From: DASRBO01 sp035653595
GTDB taxonomy: Bacteria > Actinomycetota > Acidimicrobiia > Acidimicrobiales > JAJPHE01
Length of the DNA stretch: 64,000 nucleotides
Reading direction: 5' to 3'
NCBI GenBank assembly: GCA_035653595.1
Contig: DASRBO010000176.1
Span: forward strand, 38,158 to 102,157
This document shows, one piece after another, positions 49,578 to 59,138 of this stretch. The position numbers and the translations under genes are program-made. Position 1 is the stretch's first letter, and each line of letters starts with the position of its first letter. Below the pieces are notes generated by a model. The model was not told the DNA's origin. It saw only the letters and a program-made list of their open reading frames with translations, and did no database searches.

Positions 49578-51036
49578 CCTCCGACGCCCCTTCGAGCACC
49601 CGGTCGCCCGGCGCGCCCTCGAGCACCGCCTTGGACAGGTTCACCGGCACGGGAACCGGGTAGTCGCCGGTCAGGCAGGCGGTGCAGAAGCCGGCCCGCG
49701 GCGCCTCGATGGCCCGCACAACGTTCTCGAGGCTCAGGTAGGCGACCGAGTCGACGCCCAGGTACTCGCGGATCTCCTCCACGGTCAGGTTGGCCGCCAG
49801 CAGCTCCGAGCGGGTGCCGGCGTCGATGCCGTAGAAGCAGGGCCAGCGCCAGGGTGGGGACGAGATGCGCAGGTGCACCTCGCTGGCGCCCGCCTCCCGC
49901 AGCATCTTGGTCACCGCCCGCTGGGTGGTGCCCCGCACCACCGAGTCGTCCACCACGACCAGGCGCTTGCCTGCGATGTTCTCCCGCAGGGGGTTGAGCT
50001 TGCGCCTCACCCCTGCCGCCCTCAGCTCCTGGTTGGGGGAGATGAAGGTCCGCCCGATGTAGCGGTTCTTCACCAGACCCTGGCCGTAGGGGATGCCGCT
50101 GCGGCGGCTGAAGCCCTCCGCCGCCGGCACGCCCGACTCGGGCACGCCCATGACCAGGTCGGCCTCAACCGGGGCCTGCTCGGCCAGCAGCTCCCCCATC
50201 CGCCGGCGGGCGCCGTGCACCTCCTTGCCGTAGAGATGGGAGTCCGGACGGGCGATGTAGACGAACTCGAACACGCACAGCTTCGGCTGGACCCGCTCGG
50301 GGGGGAACGGTCGCAGCGTCCGGCAGCCGGTGGCGTCGATGACCACCATCTCGCCGGGGTCGAGCTCCCGCACGAAGTGCGCCCCGATCACGTCGAGGGC
50401 CGGGCTCTCGGAGGCCAGCACCCAGCCGCTGTCCAGCCGGCCCAGGCACAGCGGGCGGAAGCCGTTGGGGTCGCGGGCCCCGATGAGGTGGGCGGTGTCC
50501 ATGACGACGAAGGAGAAGGCCCCCTCCAGCTCGGGCAGGACCTCCATCAGGGCCGCCTCGAGGTCGCGCCCGTCGCTGCGGCCGTGACCCTCGCCCGGGA
50601 AGCGGCGGGCCACCAGCTCGGCGACCAGGTCGCTGTCGCTGTTGATCTCGCTCATGCCCGGCAGCATGCCGATCCCCGCTGCCAGCGCCTCGGTGTTGGT
50701 CAGGTTGCCGTTGTGACCGAGGGCGAATCCGGCCTCGCCCACCGAGCGGTAGACGGGCTGGGCGTTGCGCCAGTTGGACGAGCCGGTGGTCGAGTAGCGG
50801 GTGTGGCCGATGGCCAGGTGACCCTCGAGCGAGCGGAGAGTCCGCTCCTCGAAGACGTTGGTGACCAGGCCCATGTCCTTGACGACGGTGATGGTGTCGC
50901 CGTCGCTGACAGCCATGCCGGCGGACTCCTGACCCCGGTGCTGCAGCGAGTAGAGCCCGTCGAAGGTGAGGAATGCGACGGGGAGGCCGGGGGCGTAGAC
51001 CCCGAATACGCCGCAGGCCTCCCGAGGAGAGGTCAC
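49570..51036 (-). CDS. purF: amidophosphoribosyltransferase PurF
   Basis: 488 residues. A short propeptide precedes the N-terminal nucleophile Cys in EACGVFG (Cys 8), giving the class II glutaminase domain with LQHRGQESAG, GHTRYSTTG and GHNGNLTN. The C-terminal PRTase domain has the PRPP motif LVVVDDSVVRGTT. A CxxC-type element near the end (FCTACLTGDYP) and further cysteines are compatible with the 4Fe-4S cluster of the Bacillus-type enzyme. It catalyses the committed step of purine synthesis and leads the purF-purM-pyrE operon. Confidence 0.97.
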   Translation of the reverse strand: MTSPREACGVFGVYAPGLPVAFLTFDGLYSLQHRGQESAGMAVSDGDTITVVKDMGLVTNVFEERTLRSLEGHLAIGHTRYSTTGSSNWRNAQPVYRSVGEAGFALGHNGNLTNTEALAAGIGMLPGMSEINSDSDLVAELVARRFPGEGHGRSDGRDLEAALMEVLPELEGAFSFVVMDTAHLIGARDPNGFRPLCLGRLDSGWVLASESPALDVIGAHFVRELDPGEMVVIDATGCRTLRPFPPERVQPKLCVFEFVYIARPDSHLYGKEVHGARRRMGELLAEQAPVEADLVMGVPESGVPAAEGFSRRSGIPYGQGLVKNRYIGRTFISPNQELRAAGVRRKLNPLRENIAGKRLVVVDDSVVRGTTQRAVTKMLREAGASEVHLRISSPPWRWPCFYGIDAGTRSELLAANLTVEEIREYLGVDSVAYLSLENVVRAIEAPRAGFCTACLTGDYPVPVPVNLSKAVLEGAPGDRVLEGASEGG

Positions 51037-51119
51037 CCGTTCATCTTCCCACAGGGACGGCCGCCACCCCGGAAGAGAAGGGCCGGAATTGCGGGCCGCC
51101 CCCTAACCTGCGCCCCGGC

Positions 51120-51962
51120 ATGATCGACCTCCACACCCACTCGACCGCCTCCGACGGCTCGGACTCCCCCGCCCGGGTGGCGGAGCTGGCCGCAGGCAAC
51201 GGTTGCGGCGCCTTCGCCCTCACCGACCACGACGGCTTCGGCGGACTGGAGGAGGCCGGGCGGAGGGCCGCCGAGCTCGGGCTCAGGCTGGTTCCGGGGT
51301 GCGAGATCTCCTGCGAGTGGGACCCAGGCACCATGCACCTGCTGGTGTACTTCGTGGGGCCGGGCTGCGGTGAGCTGGAGGCCACCCTGGGGCGCCTGCA
51401 GGAGGCCCGGGCCCGGCGCAACGAGGTGATGATCGAGCGCCTGGCGGAGACGGGCCTGCCGGTCACCCTCGAGGAAGCGGCCGCCGAAGCCGGGGGCGAC
51501 GTGGTCGGCCGTCCCCACGTGGCCGCCGTCCTCATGGCCAAGGGGGTGGTCGGGTCGATCAACGAGGCCTTCCAGCGCTACCTGGCCAAGGGCCGGCCGG
51601 GCTACGTGGCCAAGGAGCGGCTCGCCCCGGTTGTCGCCGTCGAGCTGGCCCGGCGGTGCGGAGGGGTGCCGGTCATCGCCCACCCCCTGAGCCTCGAGCT
51701 CGAGCCGGACGCCCTCGAGCGGGAGGTGGCCGGGCTGGCCGAGGCCGGGCTGGGGGGGCTGGAGGCCCACTACGGGCGCTACTCCCCCGAGGAGCGGGCC
51801 CTGGTGGCCGACCTGGCCCGGCGCCACGGACTGGTGGCCACCGGCGGCTCGGACCATCACGGGTCCTACAAGCCGGACCTGACCGTGGGGACGGGACGGG
51901 GGGATCTCGTCGTGCCCGACGAGGTGCTTGACGAGCTGGAGGCCTGCCGCCGCTCCCACTAG
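51120..51962 (+). CDS. PHP domain metal-dependent phosphoesterase
   Basis: 280 residues from ATG 51120. PHP metal motifs are present in order: DLHTHSTASDGSDSP, LTDHDGFGG, GCEIS, GRPHVA, VIAHPLSLE and GGSDHHG. This resembles the 5'-3' exoribonuclease/3',5'-nucleotide bisphosphatase group (RNase AM/YciV-like). Cytoplasmic. It is divergent from purF over 83 bp. Its stop (TAG) overlaps the stop of the convergent sugar transferase gene at the palindrome CTAG (51959-51962). Confidence 0.9.
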   Translation: MIDLHTHSTASDGSDSPARVAELAAGNGCGAFALTDHDGFGGLEEAGRRAAELGLRLVPGCEISCEWDPGTMHLLVYFVGPGCGELEATLGRLQEARARRNEVMIERLAETGLPVTLEEAAAEAGGDVVGRPHVAAVLMAKGVVGSINEAFQRYLAKGRPGYVAKERLAPVVAVELARRCGGVPVIAHPLSLELEPDALEREVAGLAEAGLGGLEAHYGRYSPEERALVADLARRHGLVATGGSDHHGSYKPDLTVGTGRGDLVVPDEVLDELEACRRSH

Positions 51963-53419
51963 GAGGCGGGACCGGTCGCCACCCCGAGGGCCTCCCGCTC
52001 CCACCCGACCTCCGCCGCCTGGGCCCGGCTCGGGCGGGGGAAGACCAGGGCCAGCGGGGTGCGTACCAGCAGCCAGAGGTCGAGGCTCACCGACCAGCCG
52101 GCGAGGTAGGCGATGTCTAGCTCGATCATCTCGGCATACGACAGGGCGTTGCCCCCCTCGACCTGCCACAGCCCGGTTATGCCGGGCCGGACCCGGTGGC
52201 GGGCGGAGGCAGCGGGGCTGAACCGCTCCGGCTCGACCGGCAGGGGGCGGGGCCCCACCAGGCTCATCTGGCCCCTCAGCACGTTGACCAGCTGCGGCAG
52301 CTCGTCGAGGGCGAGCCGGCGCAGCACCGCCCCCACGGCCAGGACCCGGGGGTCATCGGACGGCTTGAACAGCAGTCCGTCGGCCGCCCGGCGGGCCGCC
52401 CCAACCCAGGCCTGCTCCTCGGCGCCGCGCTGCATGGTGCGGAACTTGACCATGGCGAACATCCGGCCGGCGGCGCCCACCCGGGGCTGGCGGAACAGCA
52501 CCGGGGCCCGGTCGTCGAGCCACACCGCCCCGGCCACCGCCGCCATGACCGGCAGGCCGACCACCAGGGCGACAGTGGCCCCGACCAGGTCGAGGGCCCG
52601 CTTGGCAGCCCGCCGCTGCACCGCCGGCTGGCCCCGCAGGGGGAACACCGCCAGCGGTCCCATCCTCGCCCGGAAGGCGTCCGGCCTCAGCCTGGCCCGG
52701 GGGACGACCAGCGCCACCGGTGGCCCGCCGGCTCGGGACATGCGGAGGTAGGCGCCCACCGCCTCCTCGCCCCCGGCGACCAGCACCTGGCGGTAGCGGC
52801 CCAGTGCGGGCGGCGCCGCGCCGGCGAGGAGGGCGTCGGCCGCCGAGCACAGGTGGGTGCCGGCGTGGGACAGGCCGTAGGCCGGGTCGGCAAGCAGGCG
52901 GGCGGCGGCGGCCACTCCGCCGGCTGAGCCCACCAGCAGGGTCGGATGGGGGGTGCCGGCGCCACCGCGGCGCATCCACGCCACCAGGCGCCACATGGCC
53001 CAGCGGCAACCGACCACCGCCGACCAGCAGGCCAGCGCCGAGGCCAGGGCCATCGGAGCGGTCCAGCCCCCCCGCAGCACCGGCGGCGCCGCCCAGGCGA
53101 CGAAGAAAAGGGCGGCGGCGGGCACGGCCGCCCGGGCGGCATACCAGCCGACCCCGGCCGACTCGGCCCGGCTGCGCCGGCGGTACAGGTCGCTGATCAC
53201 CCCGGCCAGAACGAACAGGGTGGCGGCCTGCGTGCCCCCCCGGCGGACCCCGTCGATGCTCCAGGCCACGGCGGCGCACACGGCGCCGTCGAAGAAGGCC
53301 GTAAGAGGGCTGGGAGCGGCCGTGCGTACGGCCTCGACGGCATCCATCCACCACGGGTCGCGGTCGGGCGGCGCCGGGACGGGCGGGCCGGCCGAGTAGA
53401 GTTCGTCGTCGGGGCCCAC
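51959..53419 (-). CDS. polyprenyl-phosphate sugar phosphotransferase (WbaP/initiating transferase type)
   Basis: 486 residues if GTG 53419 is used; ATG 53464 and ATG 53347 are alternatives. Four or five N-terminal helices and a CoA-binding-like middle domain (TLLVGSAGGVAAAARLL) precede the bacterial sugar transferase domain: KRALDLVGATVALVVGLPVM (a membrane-associated helix), LFRQPRVGAAGRMFAMVKFRTM, LALDELPQLVNVLRGQMSLVGPRP and RPGITGLWQ. It transfers a sugar-1-phosphate to undecaprenyl phosphate and starts the polysaccharide repeat unit. It lies at one end of the polysaccharide cluster, divergent from it. Confidence 0.92.
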   Translation of the reverse strand: MGPDDELYSAGPPVPAPPDRDPWWMDAVEAVRTAAPSPLTAFFDGAVCAAVAWSIDGVRRGGTQAATLFVLAGVISDLYRRRSRAESAGVGWYAARAAVPAAALFFVAWAAPPVLRGGWTAPMALASALACWSAVVGCRWAMWRLVAWMRRGGAGTPHPTLLVGSAGGVAAAARLLADPAYGLSHAGTHLCSAADALLAGAAPPALGRYRQVLVAGGEEAVGAYLRMSRAGGPPVALVVPRARLRPDAFRARMGPLAVFPLRGQPAVQRRAAKRALDLVGATVALVVGLPVMAAVAGAVWLDDRAPVLFRQPRVGAAGRMFAMVKFRTMQRGAEEQAWVGAARRAADGLLFKPSDDPRVLAVGAVLRRLALDELPQLVNVLRGQMSLVGPRPLPVEPERFSPAASARHRVRPGITGLWQVEGGNALSYAEMIELDIAYLAGWSVSLDLWLLVRTPLALVFPRPSRAQAAEVGWEREALGVATGPAS

Positions 53420-53536
53420 CCCCCAATTCTGGCCGGGCCGCGCCCCCTGCCATGCTGCACCCATGCAGACGAGGGCGGCGGGCGGCGGACACGGCCGCCC
53501 CGGCCGGAGGCCTGAGCCGGGGCCGGCGACCGTCCG

Positions 53537-54256
53537 GTGAGCGAGCGCCGGGTCAGGGGGATGCGGCGCTACTGGGAGGAGCGCTCGCGCCTCAACGCCG
53601 CCTACTACGTGGACACCAGCCTCGACTTCGACCACCCCGACATGGACGCGTTCTTCGCCACCGGGCGACTCATCGTGGCCGAGGCGCTCGACGACGCCCC
53701 GGCCCGGCCGCCGGGCACCGGGCTGGCGGTGGAGATCGGCTGCGGGTTGGGCCGGGTGTGCCTGGCCCTCGCCGACCGGTTCGACCGCGTGGTCGGCCTC
53801 GACGTGGCCGAGGGGATGGTGGCGAGGGGGCGCCAGCTGGTGGCGGCGCCAAACGTGGCGCTGCTGGTGGGCGACGGCCGGTCGCTTCGGCCGGTCAGAG
53901 ACGCCACCGCCGACCTGGTCCTGTCGTTCACGGTGTTCCAGCACATCACCAGCGTCGCGGTGATCCGAGGCTATCTGGAGGAGACGGCCCGGGTGTTGCG
54001 CCCGGACGGCCTGGCCGTCATCCAGTGGAACAGCTCGGCCCCCACCTGGCGCTGGGCCGCCCGCCGGCTGGTGCGGGACCTGCGCCAGCGCAGCGGGCTC
54101 GGCGGCGATCCCCGCGGACGGGACACGGCCGAGTTCTTCGGCACCAGCATCCCGGTCGCCCGCATGACCGGCATGGTCGAGCGGGCCGGCCTGGCCGTGG
54201 CCGGCACCCGCGGCGGCGGCAGCCTCTTCTCGTGGGTGTGGGCCCGTCGACGGTGA
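53537..54256 (+). CDS. class I SAM-dependent methyltransferase
   Basis: 239 residues from GTG 53537. Motif I is AVEIGCGLGRVCLALA, then VVGLDVAEGMVARG, and post-I VLSFTVFQHI. A C-terminal stretch GGGSLFSWVWARRR closes the fold. It probably methylates a sugar or glycolipid of the cluster. Its stop overlaps the GTG start of the first glycosyltransferase gene. Confidence 0.88.
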   Translation: MSERRVRGMRRYWEERSRLNAAYYVDTSLDFDHPDMDAFFATGRLIVAEALDDAPARPPGTGLAVEIGCGLGRVCLALADRFDRVVGLDVAEGMVARGRQLVAAPNVALLVGDGRSLRPVRDATADLVLSFTVFQHITSVAVIRGYLEETARVLRPDGLAVIQWNSSAPTWRWAARRLVRDLRQRSGLGGDPRGRDTAEFFGTSIPVARMTGMVERAGLAVAGTRGGGSLFSWVWARRR

Positions 54257-55251
54257 CCGGTCCGGTTCCGGGCACCGGGACGGGAGGCGACCGGCCGCCG
54301 GTTTCGGTCGTCGTGCCGGTTCGGGACCGGCGGGCGCTGCTCGTGGGGCTGCTCGACGCCCTCGCCGTCCAGTCCTTCGCCGGCGCCGAGCTCATCGTCG
54401 TCGACGACGGCTCCACCGACGGCTCGGCCCGGGCGGCGGAGGGACGACCGGGGGTGAGGGTCCTGCGCACGCCCGGGGTCGGGGCGGTGGCCGCCCGCCG
54501 CATCGGGGTGCAGGCGGCCAGGGCGCCCGTCCTCGCCTTCACCGACAGCGACTGCGTCCCCGAGCCGGCTTGGCTGGCCGCTGGCATGGAGGCGATCGCC
54601 GCCGGCGCCGACCTGGTGCAGGGGGCGACCTACCCGATCCGGGCGGTGCGACCCCGCGAGCGCAGCGTGGCCGTGGGACGGGAGGACGGCCTGTACGCCA
54701 CCTGCAACCTCTTCTGCCGGCGGGAAGCGTTCGAACGGGCCGGGGGCTTCGACGAGGACGCCGGACGGCGCTTGGGCTTCCGCCCCGGCCGGGTCCTCGG
54801 GGGCACCGGCTTCGGCGAGGACACCCTCCTGGGATGGGCGGTGCGCCGGGCCGGGCGGGCCGTGTTCGAGCCCCGGGCGGTGGTGCGCCATCACGTCTTC
54901 CCGCCATCGCCGGCCGACACGGCCCGGCGCGCCTACGCCGTTGGCGCCTTCCCGGCCCTGGTGCGGGAGGTGCCGGAGCTGCGAAGGACCCTGCTGGTGG
55001 ACGGGGTCTTCCTCGGCTCCCGCTCCCGCCTCCCGCTGTACGCGGCGGCGCTGCTGGCGCTGGGCCGGCGGGTCAGGCTCGCCGGTGCGGTGGCGACCGG
55101 GTGGGCTCTCTGGCGCGCCGCCGCCGTGTTGGCGGCCGAGCCGTCGAACAGGCGCCGCCTGGCGGTGGTGCCGCTGGAGCTCGCCTCGGAGCTGGCCACC
55201 GCAGCGTCCCTGGTGGCCGGCTCGGCCCGGGCCCGCAGCGTGGTGCTGTAG
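54253..55251 (+). CDS. glycosyltransferase family 2
   Basis: 332 residues from GTG 54253 (GTGA overlap). The GT-A fold starts PVSVVVPVRDRRALLVGLLDAL, with LIVVDDGSTDGSA binding nucleotide sugar and the DxD-type motif FTDSDCVPEP. A C-terminal ~120-residue tail has an Arg/Ala-rich amphipathic and hydrophobic stretch (LPLYAAALLALGRRVRLAGAV) for membrane association. It adds a sugar during surface polysaccharide assembly on the cytoplasmic side. The next gene begins immediately after its stop. Confidence 0.9.
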   Translation: MTGPVPGTGTGGDRPPVSVVVPVRDRRALLVGLLDALAVQSFAGAELIVVDDGSTDGSARAAEGRPGVRVLRTPGVGAVAARRIGVQAARAPVLAFTDSDCVPEPAWLAAGMEAIAAGADLVQGATYPIRAVRPRERSVAVGREDGLYATCNLFCRREAFERAGGFDEDAGRRLGFRPGRVLGGTGFGEDTLLGWAVRRAGRAVFEPRAVVRHHVFPPSPADTARRAYAVGAFPALVREVPELRRTLLVDGVFLGSRSRLPLYAAALLALGRRVRLAGAVATGWALWRAAAVLAAEPSNRRRLAVVPLELASELATAASLVAGSARARSVVL

Positions 55252-56214
55252 GTGGGGGACACGACGACCACCGCCGGAGCCCGCCGTCCCGGCGTGACCG
55301 TGGTGGTCCCCAGCTGGCACCGGCCCGAGGGCCTCGGCCGTGCCCTCGACGGCCTGGCCCGCCAGTCCCCCACCCCGCCGGCCTGGGACGTGGTGGTGGT
55401 GGCCAGCGCCGGCGACCCCGGCGTGGCGCCGGTGGTCGAGGCGGCACGGCGAAGGCTGCCGGTGGCGGTGGCGGTGGTGTCCGAGCCCCGCTCCGGGGCG
55501 TCGGCGGCCCGCAACCGGGGGCTGCGGGAGAGCGCGGCGGTGGTGGCCTTCCTCGACGACGACTGCCGTCCGGAGCCGACCTGGCTGGACCGGATCACCG
55601 CCCCGGTGCTCGAGGGTGTCTGCGCCGGCGCCGGGGGCAGAGTGGTGGCCGACCCGGCGGTGGACCGCCCCCGCTGGCTGGGCGACGCCCTGCTGGCCTA
55701 CCTGGCCGAGTACGACCGTGGCCCCGACGAGTCGACCCTGGACGGGGGAGACTTCGTGCTCACGGCAAACGCCGCCTTCGACACCGCCGTGCTGGACGCG
55801 GTCGGTGGCTTCGACGTCGAGCTCGGCCCTGACGCCGGCCGGCCCCTGGTCGACGACGACGTCGACCTGTGCCGGCGGGTGATGGCGACGGGCGCCGTCA
55901 TCCGCTACGTCCCCGGCGCCGTGGTGGTCCACGACCTGCCCGCGACCCGGCTCAGCCCCGCCTACCTGCTGCGGCGGATGTACGCCCAGGGTCGCTCGGA
56001 CTGGACGCTGGACCGCAAGTCGGGAGGTCCCCGGCGGCCGCCGGCGTCGGCTCGGGCGGCCCTTTCCCGCCTCGGGGCCGAACTGCCTGGGCTGCTCGGG
56101 CAGGGACCGTGGCATCCCTCGGTGGCCCTGCACGCCGCCGGCGCCGTCGCCCGGGCCGCCGGCTACACCCGACAGTCCCTGGCGGCGAGGCCGGGGCGGG
56201 TGACAAGGCGATGA
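55252..56214 (+). CDS. glycosyltransferase family 2
   Basis: 320 residues from GTG 55252, which directly abuts the previous stop. GT-A motifs: GVTVVVPSWHRPEGLGRAL, SGASAARNRGLRES, the DxD-type FLDDDCRPEPTW and GGFDVELGPDAG. It lacks membrane helices. The product ends in a basic region and its stop overlaps the next start (ATGA 56211-56214). It acts on an unknown sugar acceptor of the cluster. Confidence 0.9.
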   Translation: MGDTTTTAGARRPGVTVVVPSWHRPEGLGRALDGLARQSPTPPAWDVVVVASAGDPGVAPVVEAARRRLPVAVAVVSEPRSGASAARNRGLRESAAVVAFLDDDCRPEPTWLDRITAPVLEGVCAGAGGRVVADPAVDRPRWLGDALLAYLAEYDRGPDESTLDGGDFVLTANAAFDTAVLDAVGGFDVELGPDAGRPLVDDDVDLCRRVMATGAVIRYVPGAVVVHDLPATRLSPAYLLRRMYAQGRSDWTLDRKSGGPRRPPASARAALSRLGAELPGLLGQGPWHPSVALHAAGAVARAAGYTRQSLAARPGRVTRR

Positions 56215-57485
56215 CCCGCATCCTGGTGCTGAGCAACTTCTACCCGCCCCACGAGCTGGGCGGCTACGAGATGACCTGCCGCGACGTGATGGAGCGTCTG
56301 GCGGGCCGGGGCCACGAGGTCCTGGTGCTCACCAGCACCTACCGTCGGCCCGACCTGCCCACCGCCGCCCGGGCCACTGCACCCGAACCGGCGCCGGTGA
56401 TGGTGCGGCGGTCCCTGCGCATGTACTGGGACGACCACCGCATCGTCCGGCCGGGGATCGCCGGCCGCTGGCGCACCGAGCGGGCCAACCAGGAGGTCCT
56501 GCGGCGGGCGCTGGCGGACTTCCGCCCCGAGGTGGCCTCGGTCTGGAACATGGCCGCCATGTCGCTCGGCCTGCTCACCACCCTCGCCCGGGCGGCCACG
56601 CCGATCGTCTACGCCGTGTGCAACGACTGGCTCGACTTCGGCCGGTGGATGGACGGATGGAGCCACACCTTCGCCGGCCGGACCCGCCTTGGCCGGGCGG
56701 TGGAGGCCGTCACCGGCCTGCCCACCGGCCTCGGCGATCTGGGGGCCACGGGGACGTTCTGCTGGGTCAGCCACTGGACCTGGCGGTGGGCCGAGTCCCA
56801 CTCCCCATGGAGCTTCCCCGACTCGACCGTCGTCTACAGCGGGATCGACCCGTCCAGCTTCCCGATCGACCCCTCGCCCCCTCCGCGCCCCTGGCGGTGG
56901 CGCCTGCTCTTCGTGGGGCGGCTGGAGGCGGACAAGGGAGCCGACACGGCGGTGCGGTGCCTGGCCCACCTGCCGGCCGACGCCACCCTCGAGGTCGTGG
57001 GACCGGGCAGCGAGGAGGAGCGGCGGCGGGTGCGGCGCAGCGCCGATGACGCCGGGGTGGCCGACCGGGTCAGCTTCGACACCGTCGCCCGCTCCGAGCT
57101 CGCCGCCCGCTACCGCCGGGCGGACGTCTTCGTGTTCCCCAGCCGGTGGGAGGAGCCCTTCGGCCTGGTTCCGGTGGAGGCAATGGCCTGCGACACCCCG
57201 GTGGTGGCCACCGCCACGGGCGGGGCGGCCGAGGTCCTCCGCGACCGCGTCAACTGCCTGACCTTCGGGCGGGAGGACCCCGAGGACCTGGCGCGGGCGG
57301 TCATCGAGCTGTCCGGCAACGAGGCCCTGCGCCGGCGGCTGGTGGCGGGGGGCCGGCGCACCGCCGCCGCGCTCAGCGTCGACGCCCTGGCCGACTGCCT
57401 CGAGGCCTGGCACGTGGCTGCCGCCCGCCGCTTCGCCGACGGCCGGCCGCCGCCGCGCTCAGCGCCAGATCCGGCCCCCGGGTGA
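56211..57485 (+). CDS. glycosyltransferase family 4
   Basis: 424 residues from ATG 56211. N-terminal domain begins RILVLSNFYPPHELGGYEMTC, typical of GT4 enzymes with a GG glycine loop. The C-terminal domain has LLFVGRLEADKGADTAVR and the E-x7-E motif in SRWEEPFGLVPVEAMACDTPVV. Retaining transferase using a nucleotide-sugar donor. The 3' end overlaps the convergent GT2-methyltransferase gene by 27 bp (57459-57485). Confidence 0.92.
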   Translation: MTRILVLSNFYPPHELGGYEMTCRDVMERLAGRGHEVLVLTSTYRRPDLPTAARATAPEPAPVMVRRSLRMYWDDHRIVRPGIAGRWRTERANQEVLRRALADFRPEVASVWNMAAMSLGLLTTLARAATPIVYAVCNDWLDFGRWMDGWSHTFAGRTRLGRAVEAVTGLPTGLGDLGATGTFCWVSHWTWRWAESHSPWSFPDSTVVYSGIDPSSFPIDPSPPPRPWRWRLLFVGRLEADKGADTAVRCLAHLPADATLEVVGPGSEEERRRVRRSADDAGVADRVSFDTVARSELAARYRRADVFVFPSRWEEPFGLVPVEAMACDTPVVATATGGAAEVLRDRVNCLTFGREDPEDLARAVIELSGNEALRRRLVAGGRRTAAALSVDALADCLEAWHVAAARRFADGRPPPRSAPDPAPG

Positions 57486-59138
57486 GAGGGGGGGACGACC
57501 GGGCAGAGGCAGGGACGCCGCCCGCCCCACCATCCGCTCGGTGACCGACCGCCAGCGGGGTCGAGGGCCGGCGGCGCGGGGCGAGCGGTAGATCACGAAG
57601 TGAGAGCGGCCGTGGTACAGGCGGTAGCGGACCAGGCCGGCGCTGGTGGCGTGGTCCAGCAGACGGCGCACCGGCAGGCTGTGGTGCAGCGGCTCGCTCC
57701 CATCGTGGCCGTGGCTATGCCCGTCCTCCTCGAGGAGGTTGACCGCCACCAGGGCGGCCCGCTCCTCGAGGGCCCGCAACAGCTCGAAGGGGTCGGGCAC
57801 ATGCTCGGCGACATCGAAGCTGAAGGCCAGGTCGAAGCCGCCCGGTACCTCCCCCTCGATGTCGAACACCGACGCTTCGATGCCCCGGTCGGCCAGTCGC
57901 CAGCGCAGGAAGCGCGTGCTGGGGTTGTCGTAGTCGGCGAAGTCGACCCGGTACCCGCGCGCGAGGAGCCGCAGGCCGTCGGTACCGGTGCCGCAGCCGT
58001 AGTCGAGCAGGCGGGCACCGGCGGGAAGGACCCGCATGACGTCGCGCCGGTACGGGATCTTGGTCGGCCACATGGCGAAGGCGGTCAGGTCGTACAGGTA
58101 GGCCCGACTGGTGCGGTAGAAGTCGGCCTCGTCCGCCGCCGCCCCGGCCTCCTCGTGCAGGCGGTGGTCGTGCGACGTCAGGGCGGCGGGGTCGTAGTCG
58201 TCGCCCAGGTACCGGCGCAGGTCGTCAAGGTCGTCCTCGGCGTCCCAGGCGTTGAGGAAGAAGGGGGCCAGCTGCTGGTAGTACCAGGCGTCGGCGCGGG
58301 GTCGGGCCACCGACCGCACCGGCGCCAGGGGGACGTCGGCCAGGTACGACCACAGCGACGAGGTCGAGGAGGTGATGGCCGATCGGGCCCGGTCGGCGAA
58401 GTGGGGGCGGAACCATGGGTGCTTGGCCACCATGACCCGCTCCGCCCGGGCGGCGGTCTCGAACCGCCGGCGCAGGTCCGGCCAGTCGTAGCGGTGAACG
58501 TGCAGCCCGACCGCCGCCGGCTGGTAGCGCAGGACCATGCCGGCCTGCGACAGACGCCAACCAAGGTCGATGTCCTCGTACAGGAAGCGGAAGTCGGGGT
58601 CGAAGCCGCCGACGGACCGGAACAGCGACGCCTTGAGCGACACGTTGGACGAGTAGAAGCGGGCCCAGCCGGCCTCGTCCGACCCGGCCGACGCCTGCCG
58701 GTCGAGGGCACCGAAGTCGAACTGGGTCGCCGACCACTCCAACCAGCTCTGGATGCGGCCGGCGGCGGCCTCCGGATGCCAGGCGATCCGGCCGAGGACC
58801 GCCTCGGTGGGAGCCGGGCGGCGGTTGTGGGCCGCCAGATGGACGGCGATCAGGCCGGGCTCGGCGAGGATGTCGTCGCCGAGGAGGAGCACCAGGGGCC
58901 GCCCGGTCCGCTCGACCCCCAGGTTGCGGGCGACGCCCGGGCCCGCCCGGGGCGAGCGCAGCACGGTGACCCCGGCGGCGGTGACAGCCTGCTCCTGGTC
59001 CTCTCCGTCGACCACCACCACCGTCTCAAAGCCGGCCGGTTGCTGCTCGGCCAGGGCCCGAAGGCAGCGGTCGAGCATCGGCCAGCGGTCGCGGGTCGGG
59101 ATCACCACCGCCAGGTCCTCGGCCCGGAAGCCGCTCAA
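57459..59138 (-). CDS. glycosyltransferase family 2 fused to a SAM-dependent methyltransferase
   Basis: 559 residues from TTG 59138 (TTGA overlap with the acyltransferase stop); a downstream ATG is possible. Residues ~8-260 are GT-A: LAVVIPTRDRWPMLDRCLRAL, LLLGDDILAEPG, SSNVSLKASLFRSVGGFD and FLYEDIDLGWRL. A spacer follows, then residues ~370-540 carry a methyltransferase: RLLDYGCGTGTDGLRLL, DFADYDNPS and FSFDVAEHVPDP. One polypeptide may both add and methylate a sugar, perhaps capping the chain. It is the last gene of the minus-strand arm. Confidence 0.88.
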   Translation of the reverse strand: MSGFRAEDLAVVIPTRDRWPMLDRCLRALAEQQPAGFETVVVVDGEDQEQAVTAAGVTVLRSPRAGPGVARNLGVERTGRPLVLLLGDDILAEPGLIAVHLAAHNRRPAPTEAVLGRIAWHPEAAAGRIQSWLEWSATQFDFGALDRQASAGSDEAGWARFYSSNVSLKASLFRSVGGFDPDFRFLYEDIDLGWRLSQAGMVLRYQPAAVGLHVHRYDWPDLRRRFETAARAERVMVAKHPWFRPHFADRARSAITSSTSSLWSYLADVPLAPVRSVARPRADAWYYQQLAPFFLNAWDAEDDLDDLRRYLGDDYDPAALTSHDHRLHEEAGAAADEADFYRTSRAYLYDLTAFAMWPTKIPYRRDVMRVLPAGARLLDYGCGTGTDGLRLLARGYRVDFADYDNPSTRFLRWRLADRGIEASVFDIEGEVPGGFDLAFSFDVAEHVPDPFELLRALEERAALVAVNLLEEDGHSHGHDGSEPLHHSLPVRRLLDHATSAGLVRYRLYHGRSHFVIYRSPRAAGPRPRWRSVTERMVGRAASLPLPGRPPLSPGGRIWR

